Part shown: positions 1-7,873 of the stretch, piece after piece
Numbering within the stretch: the stretch's first letter is position 1
Layout: each line of letters opens with the position of its first letter
Source of the DNA: Sphaerochaetaceae bacterium
Lineage (GTDB): Bacteria > Spirochaetota > Spirochaetia > Sphaerochaetales > Sphaerochaetaceae
DNA length: 64,000 bases
Reading direction: 5' to 3'
Assembly (NCBI GenBank): GCA_024405015.1
Contig: JAKSPE010000007.1
Location: 42,600 to 106,599, forward strand
Notes under the pieces: model-generated
Database searches by the model: none
What the model was told of the DNA's origin: nothing
The model's input: the letters and a program-made list of their open reading frames with translations, nothing else
Made by a program: the position numbers and the translations under genes

Positions 1-2
1 CG

Positions 3-659
3 AATGGAGCAGGAAAGACAACCATCTACAATGTCTTCACCCGTATCTATGCCCAGACTTCTGGCACCATTTCCTTCTGTGGCCAGTGCATTGATTCCAA
101 GGACCAGGTCGCCGTTGCCCGTATGGGAATGTCTCGAACCTTCCAGAACATCCGACTCTTTTCTGGTCTGTCTGTTCTGGACAACGTCAAAGTCGCTCTG
201 GATTACAGTGGCAAATACACGATTGCGGAGGCCATTCTCCATCTGCCACGCAGACAGAAGGCGGAGAAGGAAATCGCACAGAAGGCCATGGATACTCTGA
301 AGCTTCTGAAACTCGACCAGTATGCCTACCATTCTGCCACAAGTCTCCCTTATGGAATCCAGCGTCGCGTCGAGATCGCCAGAGCACTGGTCTCCCAGCC
401 GAAGGTCCTTCTGCTCGATGAGCCTGCTGCCGGACTGAACCCAGAGGAGGTTCTCCAACTTGTGGACTTCTTGAAGGAGATCAAATCCCTCTATCCGAAA
501 CTCGCTTTGCTGGTCATTGAGCACAGGATGGATCTTGTCATGAATCTCTGTGACTATTTGTATGTCCAGAATTTCGGTAGGACGATCGCACAGGGTGTCC
601 CTGCGGAGATTCAGACGAATCCGGTTGTCCTGTCTGCCTATCTGGGTGAGGAGGAATAG
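3..659 (+). CDS. livG: branched-chain amino acid ABC transporter ATPase LivG (5' end outside window)
   Basis: ATP-binding subunit of a LivFGHMK-type importer, working at the cytoplasmic face of the inner membrane. The reading frame is already open at the window edge and begins inside the Walker A loop (NGAGKTT), so only the N-terminal strand is missing. Visible next are RTFQNIRLF, a signature segment SLPYGIQRR in place of canonical LSGGQ, Walker B with VLLLDEPAAGLNP, and the H-loop VIEHRMD. The long insert between the Q-loop region and the signature is typical of LivG. The livF start lies one base after its stop, so the two are cotranscribed. The substrate cannot be told from the ATPase; such cassettes also serve amides, urea or purine-like solutes. 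Confidence 0.9.
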   Translation, partial: NGAGKTTIYNVFTRIYAQTSGTISFCGQCIDSKDQVAVARMGMSRTFQNIRLFSGLSVLDNVKVALDYSGKYTIAEAILHLPRRQKAEKEIAQKAMDTLKLLKLDQYAYHSATSLPYGIQRRVEIARALVSQPKVLLLDEPAAGLNPEEVLQLVDFLKEIKSLYPKLALLVIEHRMDLVMNLCDYLYVQNFGRTIAQGVPAEIQTNPVVLSAYLGEEE

Positions 660-660
660 T

Positions 661-1371
661 ATGGCTCTGTTGGAAGTTAAGGACCTTTATGTTTCCTATG
701 GGTATATCGAAGCCCTGCATGGTGCATCGATGAATGTCGAGGAAGGCAAGATTACAGCCCTCATCGGTTCCAATGGTGCCGGTAAGACGACCCTTATCAA
801 TGCAATCAGCGGACTGCTGAAAAGCAAAGGTTCCATTGTCTTCAATGGAGAGCCCCTGCCTACCTCAAGCAATCAGATTGTAAAAAAGGGAGTCATCCAG
901 GTTCCGGAAGGAAGAAGGATTTTCGCTGGACTAACCGTTGAGGAGAATCTGAGGCTTGGAGCCTTCTCCGTGAAGGGAGGAGACGTCAAGGCTGATATTC
1001 AGAGACAGTATGAGATCTTCCCTCGCTTGGGTGAAAGAAAGTTCCAGGATGCCGGAACCCTATCCGGTGGAGAGCAACAAATGCTTGCCATCAGTAGGGC
1101 CCTCATGTCCAGACCGAAACTTCTCATGCTTGATGAGCCTTCTCTTGGTCTTGCCCCTATCGTCGTCAATGATGTGTTCCAGATTATCCGAAACATCAAA
1201 GAGCAGGGGACTACCGTGCTTCTTGTCGAGCAGAATGCAAACAAGTCACTGGCAATCTGCGATTACTGCTATGTCCTGGAGAACGGCAACATTGTCAAGG
1301 AAGGCACGGGAAAGGATCTTCTCTCTGATCCTGACATCTCATCTGCCTACCTTGGAAAACGAAAGGAATAG
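661..1371 (+). CDS. livF: branched-chain amino acid ABC transporter ATPase LivF
   Basis: Second ATPase of the Liv-type importer, 236 aa, the normal length for LivF. Walker A GSNGAGKTT lies at about residues 36-44, then the signature LSGGEQQ, Walker B LLMLDEPSLGLAP and H-loop LLVEQN. The ATG at 661 is chosen because a purine-rich GAGGAGG, overlapping the end of livG, precedes it at ribosome-binding distance and the family N-terminus (LLEVKDLYVSYG) starts there. It is the last intact gene of the operon; a large hairpin and a gene remnant follow. It pairs with LivG as a heterodimer that powers uptake. Confidence 0.93.
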   Translation: MALLEVKDLYVSYGYIEALHGASMNVEEGKITALIGSNGAGKTTLINAISGLLKSKGSIVFNGEPLPTSSNQIVKKGVIQVPEGRRIFAGLTVEENLRLGAFSVKGGDVKADIQRQYEIFPRLGERKFQDAGTLSGGEQQMLAISRALMSRPKLLMLDEPSLGLAPIVVNDVFQIIRNIKEQGTTVLLVEQNANKSLAICDYCYVLENGNIVKEGTGKDLLSDPDISSAYLGKRKE

Positions 1372-1382
1372 CCCCCTTGTGG

Positions 1383-1447
1383 CAAACAAGAACAGAATCC
1401 CTTTTGGATTGACCCCGAGGATGAATTCCTTGGGGTCTTCTTGTTTG
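1383..1447 (+). other. large branched hairpin downstream of livF
   Basis: Arms CAAACAAGAA (1383-1392) and TTCTTGTTTG (1438-1447) are perfectly complementary over 10 bp. Inside are a second stem GACCCCGAGG (1411-1420) with CCTTGGGGTC (1428-1437) and a small hairpin AATCC/GGATT (about 1396-1410), giving a three-way-junction shape. No U-run follows, so it is not a textbook terminator. It could block 3' exonucleases at the end of the liv mRNA or be a repeat remnant. Confidence 0.5.
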
Positions 1448-1449
1448 AG

Positions 1450-1771
1450 GACTTCTGCCAATGAACAGAAGATGGGAGCCGGAATCAGGGCGATTGAAAA
1501 ATATGCAGCCAAGGGGATGGACGATAGGGGAATCCGCCACGGTGGAAATCCTGAGATTCCAATCATCCCGATCTACACATCCACATTGGAGAAGACCCTT
1601 CTCATCGGAAGAACTCTGTTTGACAGGGGTGTCTACGTGAATCCTGTTCTTCCTCCAGCAACTCCACCAGAGGATTGCCTGCTTCGAACAAGCTACATGG
1701 CAACACACAGCGAGGCCGAGATTGATGAGGCCTTGGATGTAATCAAGGATGTCCTTGACGAACTCCTGTAA
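1450..1771 (+). pseudogene. 3' remnant of a class II (KBL/AOIS-type) PLP aminotransferase
   Basis: Frame 2 encodes about 100 residues matching the C-terminal domain of 2-amino-3-ketobutyrate CoA ligase/serine palmitoyltransferase-like enzymes. Readable parts are NPEIPIIPIYT, LFDRGVYVNPVLPPATPP, LLRTSYMATH and a helical end EIDEALDVIKDVLDELL. The upstream part with the PLP lysine is absent and no start codon or binding site precedes the homologous stretch, which begins just after the large hairpin. The preserved frame with no internal stop suggests a recent deletion. It was probably a separate gene downstream of livF. Confidence 0.7.
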
Positions 1772-1793
1772 GTGAAAGACGACAATTCCTATG

Positions 1794-1825
1794 AAAAAAG
1801 CCACAGTCAAATCCTGTGGCTTTTT
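1794..1825. terminator. bidirectional intrinsic terminator
   Basis: Stem AAAAAGCCACAG / CTGTGGCTTTTT with a 7-nt loop. It has an A-run on one side and a T-run on the other, so it can stop transcription from both the liv side and the convergent cupin gene. Confidence 0.85.
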
Positions 1826-1845
1826 GTATCAGGAAGGAACTGATG

Positions 1846-2613
1846 TCAGTTCTTCTCCTCTGGTGGGAATGGTCCTTCCGGATAGACTTTGAGGAAGTCT
1901 TCGGCCTGAACATAGAGTTCGTAGTAGACGTAATCGAGATGTCCACCCTCAGGGACGATGGAACCATGTGGAAGACCTGCCTTGACGTAGCAGAGATCTC
2001 CAGCCTTCTGCGGGAACTGGTGACCGTCAACTTCCATGATGAAGTTGCAGTTTCCATGGCAGATGTTGTACTGGGCGACTGCTGCATGTCCATACTCGAA
2101 GAAGCCGGAGCCTGCTTCTGCATGGTTGGAACCCATGACGATACGAATCATCTGCTTGCCGGCAACGACTGTTCTCTGAAGAGTTCCATTCTCTGTCTTC
2201 TTGACGTTCTGTGTGTAGACGAGACAGTCGGATTCCTTGCGAAACAGTGGCAGAGCAAGGTGGGTCTGATCATAGAGCTTCATATCATAGTCGGAAAGGG
2301 TGAGGTCGAACTTTGTGTATGTGATATCTGTGAAGGCAGTCATTGTGAAAGCCTCGTCAAGGCTGGCGAAGAAGAATGAGAGTTCCTTGATCTCGTTGAC
2401 CTGCTGGGAAGTGGCGATGAAACCTCTTCCATCCTGGATGATATAGGAAGAGAGAACTCTTGGATGAACTTCTGGTGCAAGGGTAGATCCTGCCTTGAGA
2501 ACTCCACGATAGGTCTTGACGTTTGGAAGTGCTCCCGAGATGACTTCGGTCTCTGCGACTCCATTGACAAAAGAAAGCTCAATATCCTCTTTCTTAACAT
2601 AAGCGTAATCCAT
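1846..2613 (-). CDS. two-domain cupin protein, possibly ureidoglycine aminohydrolase-like
   Basis: 255 aa with two cupin-like halves. The C-terminal half shows spaced metal-ligand candidates (MGSNHAEAGSGFFEYGHAAV, then GDLCYVKAGLPHGSIVPEG). The two-cupin layout and length recall the (S)-ureidoglycine aminohydrolase/YlbA group of allantoin degradation, but the match by eye is weak and a sugar isomerase-type cupin is possible. The ATG is preceded by AGGAT-type purines. Two similar palindromes upstream and an IclR-family gene just behind it on the same strand suggest direct control by that regulator. Being next to a Liv-type transporter would suit a catabolic role, which is inference. Confidence 0.5.
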   Translation of the reverse strand: MDYAYVKKEDIELSFVNGVAETEVISGALPNVKTYRGVLKAGSTLAPEVHPRVLSSYIIQDGRGFIATSQQVNEIKELSFFFASLDEAFTMTAFTDITYTKFDLTLSDYDMKLYDQTHLALPLFRKESDCLVYTQNVKKTENGTLQRTVVAGKQMIRIVMGSNHAEAGSGFFEYGHAAVAQYNICHGNCNFIMEVDGHQFPQKAGDLCYVKAGLPHGSIVPEGGHLDYVYYELYVQAEDFLKVYPEGPFPPEEKN

Positions 2614-2631
2614 TTTAATCCTCCGAATAGA

Positions 2632-2728
2632 AAAATGAAAATCGTTTTCATTTTTGTTAGAACATAGCTATATTACAGCACTGTTTGTGCGCATAGTCAA
2701 ATAAAAAATGAAATCAATTTTCATTTTT
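2632..2728 (-). promoter_or_regulatory. two similar palindromic operators upstream of the cupin gene
   Basis: Palindrome 1 (2632-2654) has arms AAAATGAAAA / TTTTCATTTT around TCG. Palindrome 2 (2704-2728) has the core ATGAAATCAATTTTCAT. Both fit ATGAAA-N5-TTTCAT and are centred about 73 bp apart (near seven helical turns). A minus-strand TTGACT near 2695 and TAATAT between them form a possible promoter with long spacing. The shape fits IclR-family sites, and the IclR-family gene lies directly upstream. Confidence 0.6.
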
Positions 2729-2797
2729 GTGAAAAATGCCTTCGGATTACGGCTTTGAGACGTGAATGGATAAAAGTTTAACCTATGCAGAAGACGA

Positions 2798-3613
2798 TCA
2801 GTAATTGCGCTCGGAAGCAGGAACATAGCCCATGATCTTGGAGATTGACAGGGCTGCTTCCCTAAGTTTCTCGAGATAGGTGTCTCGATTGTCTTCCGAA
2901 TTGCGGAACAGAGGCCAGTTGACGCTTATGGAGGCGATGATCTGCTTGTTCGCATCAAAGACAGGATAGGCAAGGGAATGGACATCCTGTTCGTATTCAC
3001 TGACAACCTCTGAGAATCCCTGAAGCCGAATCTGCTGTAGCTGCTGCTTGAGTACGACTGGAGATGTGACGGTATTGATGGTGTAGGGAATCAGACGGGT
3101 CTTGCTGAGGTAATGGTCCAGCTGCTCGTCATTCATACCTGCAAGGAGAATCTTGCCCATGGCAGTGCAGTACAGCGGACAACGTTTTCCGATTCTCTCA
3201 TAGAATCGGGCTGAGAACTTGGATTCGATTCTCTGCAGATGAAGCTCCTCATCCTCATCAAGTATGCCAAGGATGGTGGTCTCTCCGGTATAGTAGCTCA
3301 GATCCTCGATATAGGGCTTTGCCAATCTGGACAGTTCGACATCTTCCACGCTTCTGGATGCCAGCATGAAGATCTTTGAAGAAAGACGGTATCGTCCGAA
3401 AGTGTCCTTGTCTACATAACCTGTCTTCTGCAGAACCTGCAGGAAGCGGAACAGTGTCGGTCTGGATAGATTCACGATGGAGGCAAGATCCTCGAGAATG
3501 ATTCCATTGTGGAAAGAAAGAGACTCCAGGATGTTCAGCGTTCGATAAGCGGCGTTCTTTGACAGATCCTCTGTCTCCATTCCATTCTCAAAAGATGAAT
3601 TGCTTTCCTTCAC
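2798..3613 (-). CDS. IclR-family transcriptional regulator
   Basis: 271 aa, the usual IclR length. A winged helix-turn-helix at about residues 20-85 contains NILESLSFHNGIILEDLA and LSRPTLFRFLQVLQKTGYV. The C-terminal effector domain (about 100-265) has the family's LAKPYIEDLSYYTGETTILG and GRRCPLYCTAMGKILLA-like segment (GKRCPLYCTAMGKILL). Members bind small catabolic metabolites and bind DNA as dimers or tetramers. It lies about 180 bp upstream of the cupin gene on the same strand, and the two intervening ATGAAA-N5-TTTCAT palindromes are its likely sites. The ligand is unknown. Confidence 0.9.
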   Translation of the reverse strand: MKESNSSFENGMETEDLSKNAAYRTLNILESLSFHNGIILEDLASIVNLSRPTLFRFLQVLQKTGYVDKDTFGRYRLSSKIFMLASRSVEDVELSRLAKPYIEDLSYYTGETTILGILDEDEELHLQRIESKFSARFYERIGKRCPLYCTAMGKILLAGMNDEQLDHYLSKTRLIPYTINTVTSPVVLKQQLQQIRLQGFSEVVSEYEQDVHSLAYPVFDANKQIIASISVNWPLFRNSEDNRDTYLEKLREAALSISKIMGYVPASERNY

Positions 3614-3689
3614 TTGGATACCCCTGATTCTGCAGATATCCTATTTTATACTTTTCCAACATTGAAATACAAGGATTAACTTTCATACA

Positions 3690-3790
3690 CCTGACAGGGA
3701 CCGCCCTACGGCGCTTTCAGGGAAGGGCGCGCCTACGGGCCGGCTTTGCTTCGGATGATTCTCAATCATCCTCCTATCGCAAAGCTTCGA
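3690..3790. other. GC-rich structured intergenic stretch
   Basis: Between the IclR gene and the tRNAs the sequence has nested complementarity. GGATGATT (3753-3760) pairs with AATCATCC (3764-3771). This is enclosed by GCTTTGC (3743-3749) with GCAAAGC (3779-3785). A GC-rich CGCC/GGCG hairpin lies just before. No coding frame is evident. It may be an intergenic repeat of this genome or a processed RNA; only one copy is seen here. Confidence 0.4.
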
Positions 3791-3810
3791 TCCCCTCATG
3801 TGAGGACAAT

Positions 3811-3845
3811 AAAAAACGGAGAACCCCAGTTGGGATTCTCCGTTT
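3811..3845 (-). terminator. intrinsic terminator of the tRNA transcript
   Basis: On the minus strand a stem of ACGGAGAA-type sequence pairs with TTCTCCGT around a CCC/GGG extension and is followed by TTTTTTA. It lies 3 bases beyond the tRNA-Arg 3' end. Confidence 0.85.
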
Positions 3846-3847
3846 CT

Positions 3848-3921
3848 TACGCCTGGCAGGGATCGAACCTGTAACCTGCGGATTCGAAGTCCGACGCTCT
3901 ATCCAATTGAGCTACAGGCGC
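3848..3921 (-). tRNA. tRNA-Arg (anticodon TCG)
   Basis: 74-nt cloverleaf on the minus strand. Acceptor GCGCCTG pairs with CAGGCGT (one G-U), the D-arm is GCTC...GAGC, the anticodon loop CTTCGAA carries TCG at 34-36, and the T-arm is ACAGG TTCGATC CCTGC. The 27-43 pair at the base of the anticodon stem looks mismatched. CCA is not encoded. It probably lies on the same transcript as tRNA-His upstream. Confidence 0.93.
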
Positions 3922-4033
3922 AACTGCTAATGATAGTAATGGTTCTTACTGATAACGTCAATAAATGTGGACAAATATGCACGTCAACAGAAGAACAAAA
4001 AAAATCCAGCATTTCTGCTGGACCCTTTGTTAG

Positions 4034-4106
4034 GGTGGATGAAGGGGCTCGAACCCTCAACAACCAGATCCACAATCTGGCGCTCTACCATTGAACTACA
4101 TCCACC
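4034..4106 (-). tRNA. tRNA-His (anticodon GTG)
   Basis: 73-nt cloverleaf on the minus strand. Acceptor GTGGATG pairs with CATCCAC, the anticodon loop TTGTGGA gives GTG, and the T-arm is GAGGG TTCGAGC CCCTT. A G at position -1 opposite C73 is encoded, the identity mark of bacterial tRNA-His. Confidence 0.95.
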
Positions 4107-4187
4107 ATGATGTCAATCGACTTGCTAAATATGACTTAAGAGCAAAAAAAAGTCAACCTTATTTTTCAAGTTCAACCTTAGTTGTTC

Positions 4188-6353
4188 TCAGTGTCTGCAT
4201 TTAAGTGTGACGATCACACAGCTTGTGTTCCACATAAGAGGGGCAGCACAAAGCAGGGTGATGAGCTCCTTCTCCAGTTTCTCGGCCTCGGTCTGTGTGA
4301 GTTCTGGAAGGGCAGGGATATAACTTGCCCTGACCCAACGTGAGACATCGGACTCCCGGGCACTTCTGGATTCTGTGAAGCGGAAGTCGGAGACCTCCAC
4401 GTCATCGAATTTGCTTTTGAGCATGGTGATGAGGTCTTCTCTTGTGGCAACCTTACTGTAGATCTTCTTTTCGGCCTTCAGAAGGGTGTCCTGAAGTGGA
4501 CCCATATGGATGAACTCGGAAAGTCTTGAGGCTTCTGAAATGATGGTTTCACACAGCACGATATCACCGTTTGGAGCAAGACGACCCTTTGCCTTATCGA
4601 GGATGATCGAACCCTTTCTGAGGTCTGTCAGAACGTTTCTGCCTACGACATGCTCAAAGCGGATATCCTTTTCGACACTGTCATCAAGGCCCTCGATGAG
4701 CTTTGCGTTATCGGCATTACAGACGAGCTTTGGAGCACTGACGCTGTCCAGTGTGGAGATGTAGTGCTGGATATGGGCAGTCTCTTCCGAGTTCTTCACG
4801 CCTGCGACAACCAGGCCCTCCGGGGTGCGTCGGAAAGCTTCCCAGACCAGAAGGCCATGACCTGCATTCAGAACAAGGATTCTGTCCGACCTTGTGATCT
4901 CAAGCTGAGAGAACACGCGTGTTCGGATTTCTTCCAGGGCTTTGCTGCGACCGCTCATGGTTCTGCGGAGCCAGAGGTCTCTTCCTTTGTCATCCGGTGA
5001 ATAGGTGAGGTTTTCAGGAAATGCGTTGACATCAACACTTTCCAACTGGATCTCTCGTCTGCGGTTGACCAAGTCTGCAATCTGCTTTTCGTAACCAATC
5101 TGTCCCACATGGTAGTAGACCTTTCCCTGAAGCTCATTTGGCAGGTACTGCTGAGCCACCCAGTGATCCTGGTAGGCATGTGGATACATGTAACCCTCTC
5201 CATGGCCAAAGCCTTTGGAATCTCGGCTGGCATCGCGAAGATGGTTTGGAACCTCGGCCTTGGCAGCTTCCTCCTGCACACTCTTAAGCGCATCGAAGAA
5301 GCCCATGGCACTGTTGCTCTTTGGAGCGGTTGCCAGATACAAGCAGGCATGGGTGAGGTGATAGCGGCCTTCCGGCATGCCGATCATGTTGAATGCTGCG
5401 GCATCGGACTGGACCACGACAATGGCGTTCGGATCTGCAAGACCTACGTCTTCACAGGCGCTGATCATCATGCGGCGGAAGATGAAACGAGGATCCTCTC
5501 CGGCATAGACCATCTTGGCAAGCCAGTAGAGGGCTGCGTCTGGGTCACTTCCGCGAAGGGATTTGATGAAGGCACTGATGACATCGAAATGGTAATCGCC
5601 TTCCTTGTCGTAGAGAACGGCTTTTCTCTGGATGCTTTCTTCTGCAGTCTCCTTGGTGATAAAGACCTTGTCGCCCTCTCTTGGTGTGGTGACGACAGCC
5701 AGTTCCAGTGCGTTGAGGATACTTCTGGCATCGCCGTTTGCGACATCGACAAGGTGCTCGAGAGCACCCTCTTCAAAACTGACATCGAGCTTTCCGTAGC
5801 CGCGCTCCTTGTCATGGATGGCCTGCCAGGCGATCTTGGTAAGATCCTCCGATGTCAGTGGCTTGAGCTGGAAGATGCGGGATCTGCTGACCAAAGCGGC
5901 ATTGACCTCAAAGAACGGATTTTCTGTGGTGGCTCCGATGAGGATGAAGGTTCCGTTTTCGACCCAAGGCAGAAGGGCGTCCTGCTGGCTTTTGTTCCAA
6001 CGGTGAACCTCATCGACAAACAGGATGGTTCTACGACCATAGAGGTCAAGGCGCTGCTTTGCTGCATCGATTTCTTCTCGTAGCTCCTTGACACCGGAAA
6101 GGACGGCATTGATGGTTGAGAAATGGCTTTTTGTTGTGTTGGCAATGACGCGTGCCAGTGTTGTCTTTCCGGTTCCTGGAGGACCGTAGAAGATGACGCT
6201 GGAAAGCTGGTCGGCCTGAATGGATCGTCTGAGAAGTCTTCCAGGTCCGATGATGTGGTCCTGCCCGATGTACTCGTTGAGTGTCCTTGGACGCATGCGG
6301 TATGCCAGTGGCTGGGATTTCATATCAACTCTGCTGCTGTCAAACAGTTCCAT
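4188..6353 (-). CDS. rarA: RarA/MgsA AAA+ clamp-loader-like ATPase fused to a methyltransferase-like domain
   Basis: 721 aa, against about 430-450 for ordinary RarA. Residues 1 to about 430 are a complete RarA: Walker A GPPGTGKTT near residue 57, Walker B LFVDEVHRWN near 112, sensor GATTENPFFEVN, then the MgsA C-terminal part (RYHLTHACLYLATAPKSNS, HLRDAS). RarA acts at stalled replication forks. After about residue 445 a second domain follows with a Rossmann-like glycine loop (RILVLNAGHGLLVWEAFRR) and downstream strands that recall SAM-dependent methyltransferases, with unclear catalytic residues. The frame is continuous, so this is a real fusion. The ATG at 6353 is followed at once by the family start. 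It heads a run with the lipoprotein and pseudouridine synthase genes. Confidence 0.9.
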   Translation of the reverse strand: MELFDSSRVDMKSQPLAYRMRPRTLNEYIGQDHIIGPGRLLRRSIQADQLSSVIFYGPPGTGKTTLARVIANTTKSHFSTINAVLSGVKELREEIDAAKQRLDLYGRRTILFVDEVHRWNKSQQDALLPWVENGTFILIGATTENPFFEVNAALVSRSRIFQLKPLTSEDLTKIAWQAIHDKERGYGKLDVSFEEGALEHLVDVANGDARSILNALELAVVTTPREGDKVFITKETAEESIQRKAVLYDKEGDYHFDVISAFIKSLRGSDPDAALYWLAKMVYAGEDPRFIFRRMMISACEDVGLADPNAIVVVQSDAAAFNMIGMPEGRYHLTHACLYLATAPKSNSAMGFFDALKSVQEEAAKAEVPNHLRDASRDSKGFGHGEGYMYPHAYQDHWVAQQYLPNELQGKVYYHVGQIGYEKQIADLVNRRREIQLESVDVNAFPENLTYSPDDKGRDLWLRRTMSGRSKALEEIRTRVFSQLEITRSDRILVLNAGHGLLVWEAFRRTPEGLVVAGVKNSEETAHIQHYISTLDSVSAPKLVCNADNAKLIEGLDDSVEKDIRFEHVVGRNVLTDLRKGSIILDKAKGRLAPNGDIVLCETIISEASRLSEFIHMGPLQDTLLKAEKKIYSKVATREDLITMLKSKFDDVEVSDFRFTESRSARESDVSRWVRASYIPALPELTQTEAEKLEKELITLLCAAPLMWNTSCVIVTLKCRH

Positions 6354-6362
6354 TCATGCCTC

Positions 6363-7079
6363 CTATCTGTCCAGACCAAGCACGCGTGCTGCTGTTGGGT
6401 CCATGTCAGGATTTGGTGTGGTCCTGATGAGAGTCTCTTTCTGGGTGAAATATGTGAAATATAGGTCGGCAACAAGTTTTGAGACCTTTGATGCAATGTC
6501 GCTTTCGCTGATTGGCTTTCCGCTGCCATTGCCCAAAAGCTCCTGTGTCGCGACCCATGCATTGTACTGTGTCACCATGGCGTTCCAGTTCTCAAGGTTA
6601 AGCTCGTGAAGCCTTTCGTGGATTGCCTTCTCAATGATGGAGAAGTACAGCTGTCTGTAAAGCTCTGCGATGGAGGAGTCGGATGTTTCGACCATCTGCT
6701 GCGGATTTTCAAACTCAATTGTGTCGAGGACCTCATTGCTGAGGTTTGTGAGATAGTTGAAATTCGAAAGAAGAAAGTCCGCAACCTGTGTTGACCAGGA
6801 TTGGATCAGCCTTCCCATACCAGGGATGGATGGGCTTTCCGTTTCCAGAAATGCATATTCGTTTGGAATCAGTGTGTGTCGGTAAGAGGTCAGAGCCATG
6901 AACATTTCGGTGACTGCCTGCTCTTGGGTCTGGTCTTTGACAAGCTGTAGGGTGTAGTCATACTCGAACTCAAAGTTCTCGCTGCCTGGTGTCATTGTCA
7001 TGCAGGAAGAGAGAAGAATAAGTGCTGTAGTGAGGAGTATTGTCGTGAGAAGGACCTTGTGTCCAAGCTTGTTTCCCAT
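6363..7079 (-). CDS. lipoprotein of unknown function
   Basis: 238 aa starting MGNKLGHKVLLTT. A basic n-region and hydrophobic stretch end in a lipobox LLSSC, so it should be lipidated and membrane-anchored. The mature part is mostly helical and acidic, without a family motif I recognise. A longer upstream frame is rejected because it runs over the pseudouridine synthase end and would bury the signal peptide. It is placed just upstream of rarA on the same strand. Confidence 0.8.
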   Translation of the reverse strand: MGNKLGHKVLLTTILLTTALILLSSCMTMTPGSENFEFEYDYTLQLVKDQTQEQAVTEMFMALTSYRHTLIPNEYAFLETESPSIPGMGRLIQSWSTQVADFLLSNFNYLTNLSNEVLDTIEFENPQQMVETSDSSIAELYRQLYFSIIEKAIHERLHELNLENWNAMVTQYNAWVATQELLGNGSGKPISESDIASKVSKLVADLYFTYFTQKETLIRTTPNPDMDPTAARVLGLDR

Positions 7080-7096
7080 GTCTTGTATCCTAGCAT

Positions 7097-7765
7097 TTAT
7101 AAAGTGAATCTGAAAGCCCTTGCTCCCCAAAGTGGAAACTGTATGCCGGTGCAGGTAAGATCCAGTTCGGTATCCCCGCCTAGGCCGTAGAGAGAGTCTC
7201 CGACAATCGGGTAGCCAAGCCATGCAAGGTGAGCTCGGATCTGGTGCCGAAAGCCTCGTGTGATGGTGCATTCAAACACATGCTCCTTGGCATCGATCAA
7301 GGTGATTTCTGTTGTGTAGAGGGTCTTGGAATCGGCTCGTTTGATGTCCAGTGTTGGACGCACCTCTTTGGCTCCAGGACCATAGGAGCGGAAAAAGGAG
7401 GTGACCGAAAGACGTCCGTTTTCTGAAAGTGTAGGGGAATCCTTTGTCACAAGTCTGTCATCACAAACGGTCCTTGCCCGATAGGTCTTGCAAAAGAGAT
7501 CGCGGCTTTGGATGTCGGATAGGTAGTCATAGAACTTTTGGGTCTTCGCAAAGACGACAAGACCTGCGGTTGCCGTATCCAGGCGATGCATGGTGCCATA
7601 TTCCCAGCTGTTCTTTCCGCTGACGCTCAGAACTTCAGGGCACTCGGATGCCACCTCGCCCAAAAGGGTCCCTTCCATAGGCTGGCCTTTCAGTGGAACG
7701 GTAGGCATTCCGTGAGGCTTGTTGGCAATAGCCAGATCTGAATTCTGATAAAGTACGAACGACAT
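7097..7765 (-). CDS. RluA-family pseudouridine synthase
   Basis: 222 aa. The catalytic motif HRLDTATAGLVVFAKT, with Asp at about residue 63, follows an N-terminal IANKPHGMPTVP strand. The C-terminal TRGFRHQIRAHLAWLGYPIVGDSLYG is the family RH-QIR...GD-YG block. It isomerises uridine to pseudouridine in rRNA or tRNA; the target is not predictable. It lacks an N-terminal S4 domain, like the short RluA/TruC-type enzymes. The start MSFVLYQNSDL is chosen over an upstream ATG because homology begins there. Confidence 0.9.
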   Translation of the reverse strand: MSFVLYQNSDLAIANKPHGMPTVPLKGQPMEGTLLGEVASECPEVLSVSGKNSWEYGTMHRLDTATAGLVVFAKTQKFYDYLSDIQSRDLFCKTYRARTVCDDRLVTKDSPTLSENGRLSVTSFFRSYGPGAKEVRPTLDIKRADSKTLYTTEITLIDAKEHVFECTITRGFRHQIRAHLAWLGYPIVGDSLYGLGGDTELDLTCTGIQFPLWGARAFRFTL

Positions 7766-7873
7766 GCTAAGAGAATACACTTTATGTGTGTGCTTTGTGA
7801 AGTTTTGTGTCAAAACATCCCTGTTTTGCATTAGTGGCTTGACGGTTTGCAAGTTTTGGATGAAATTTGGGGT

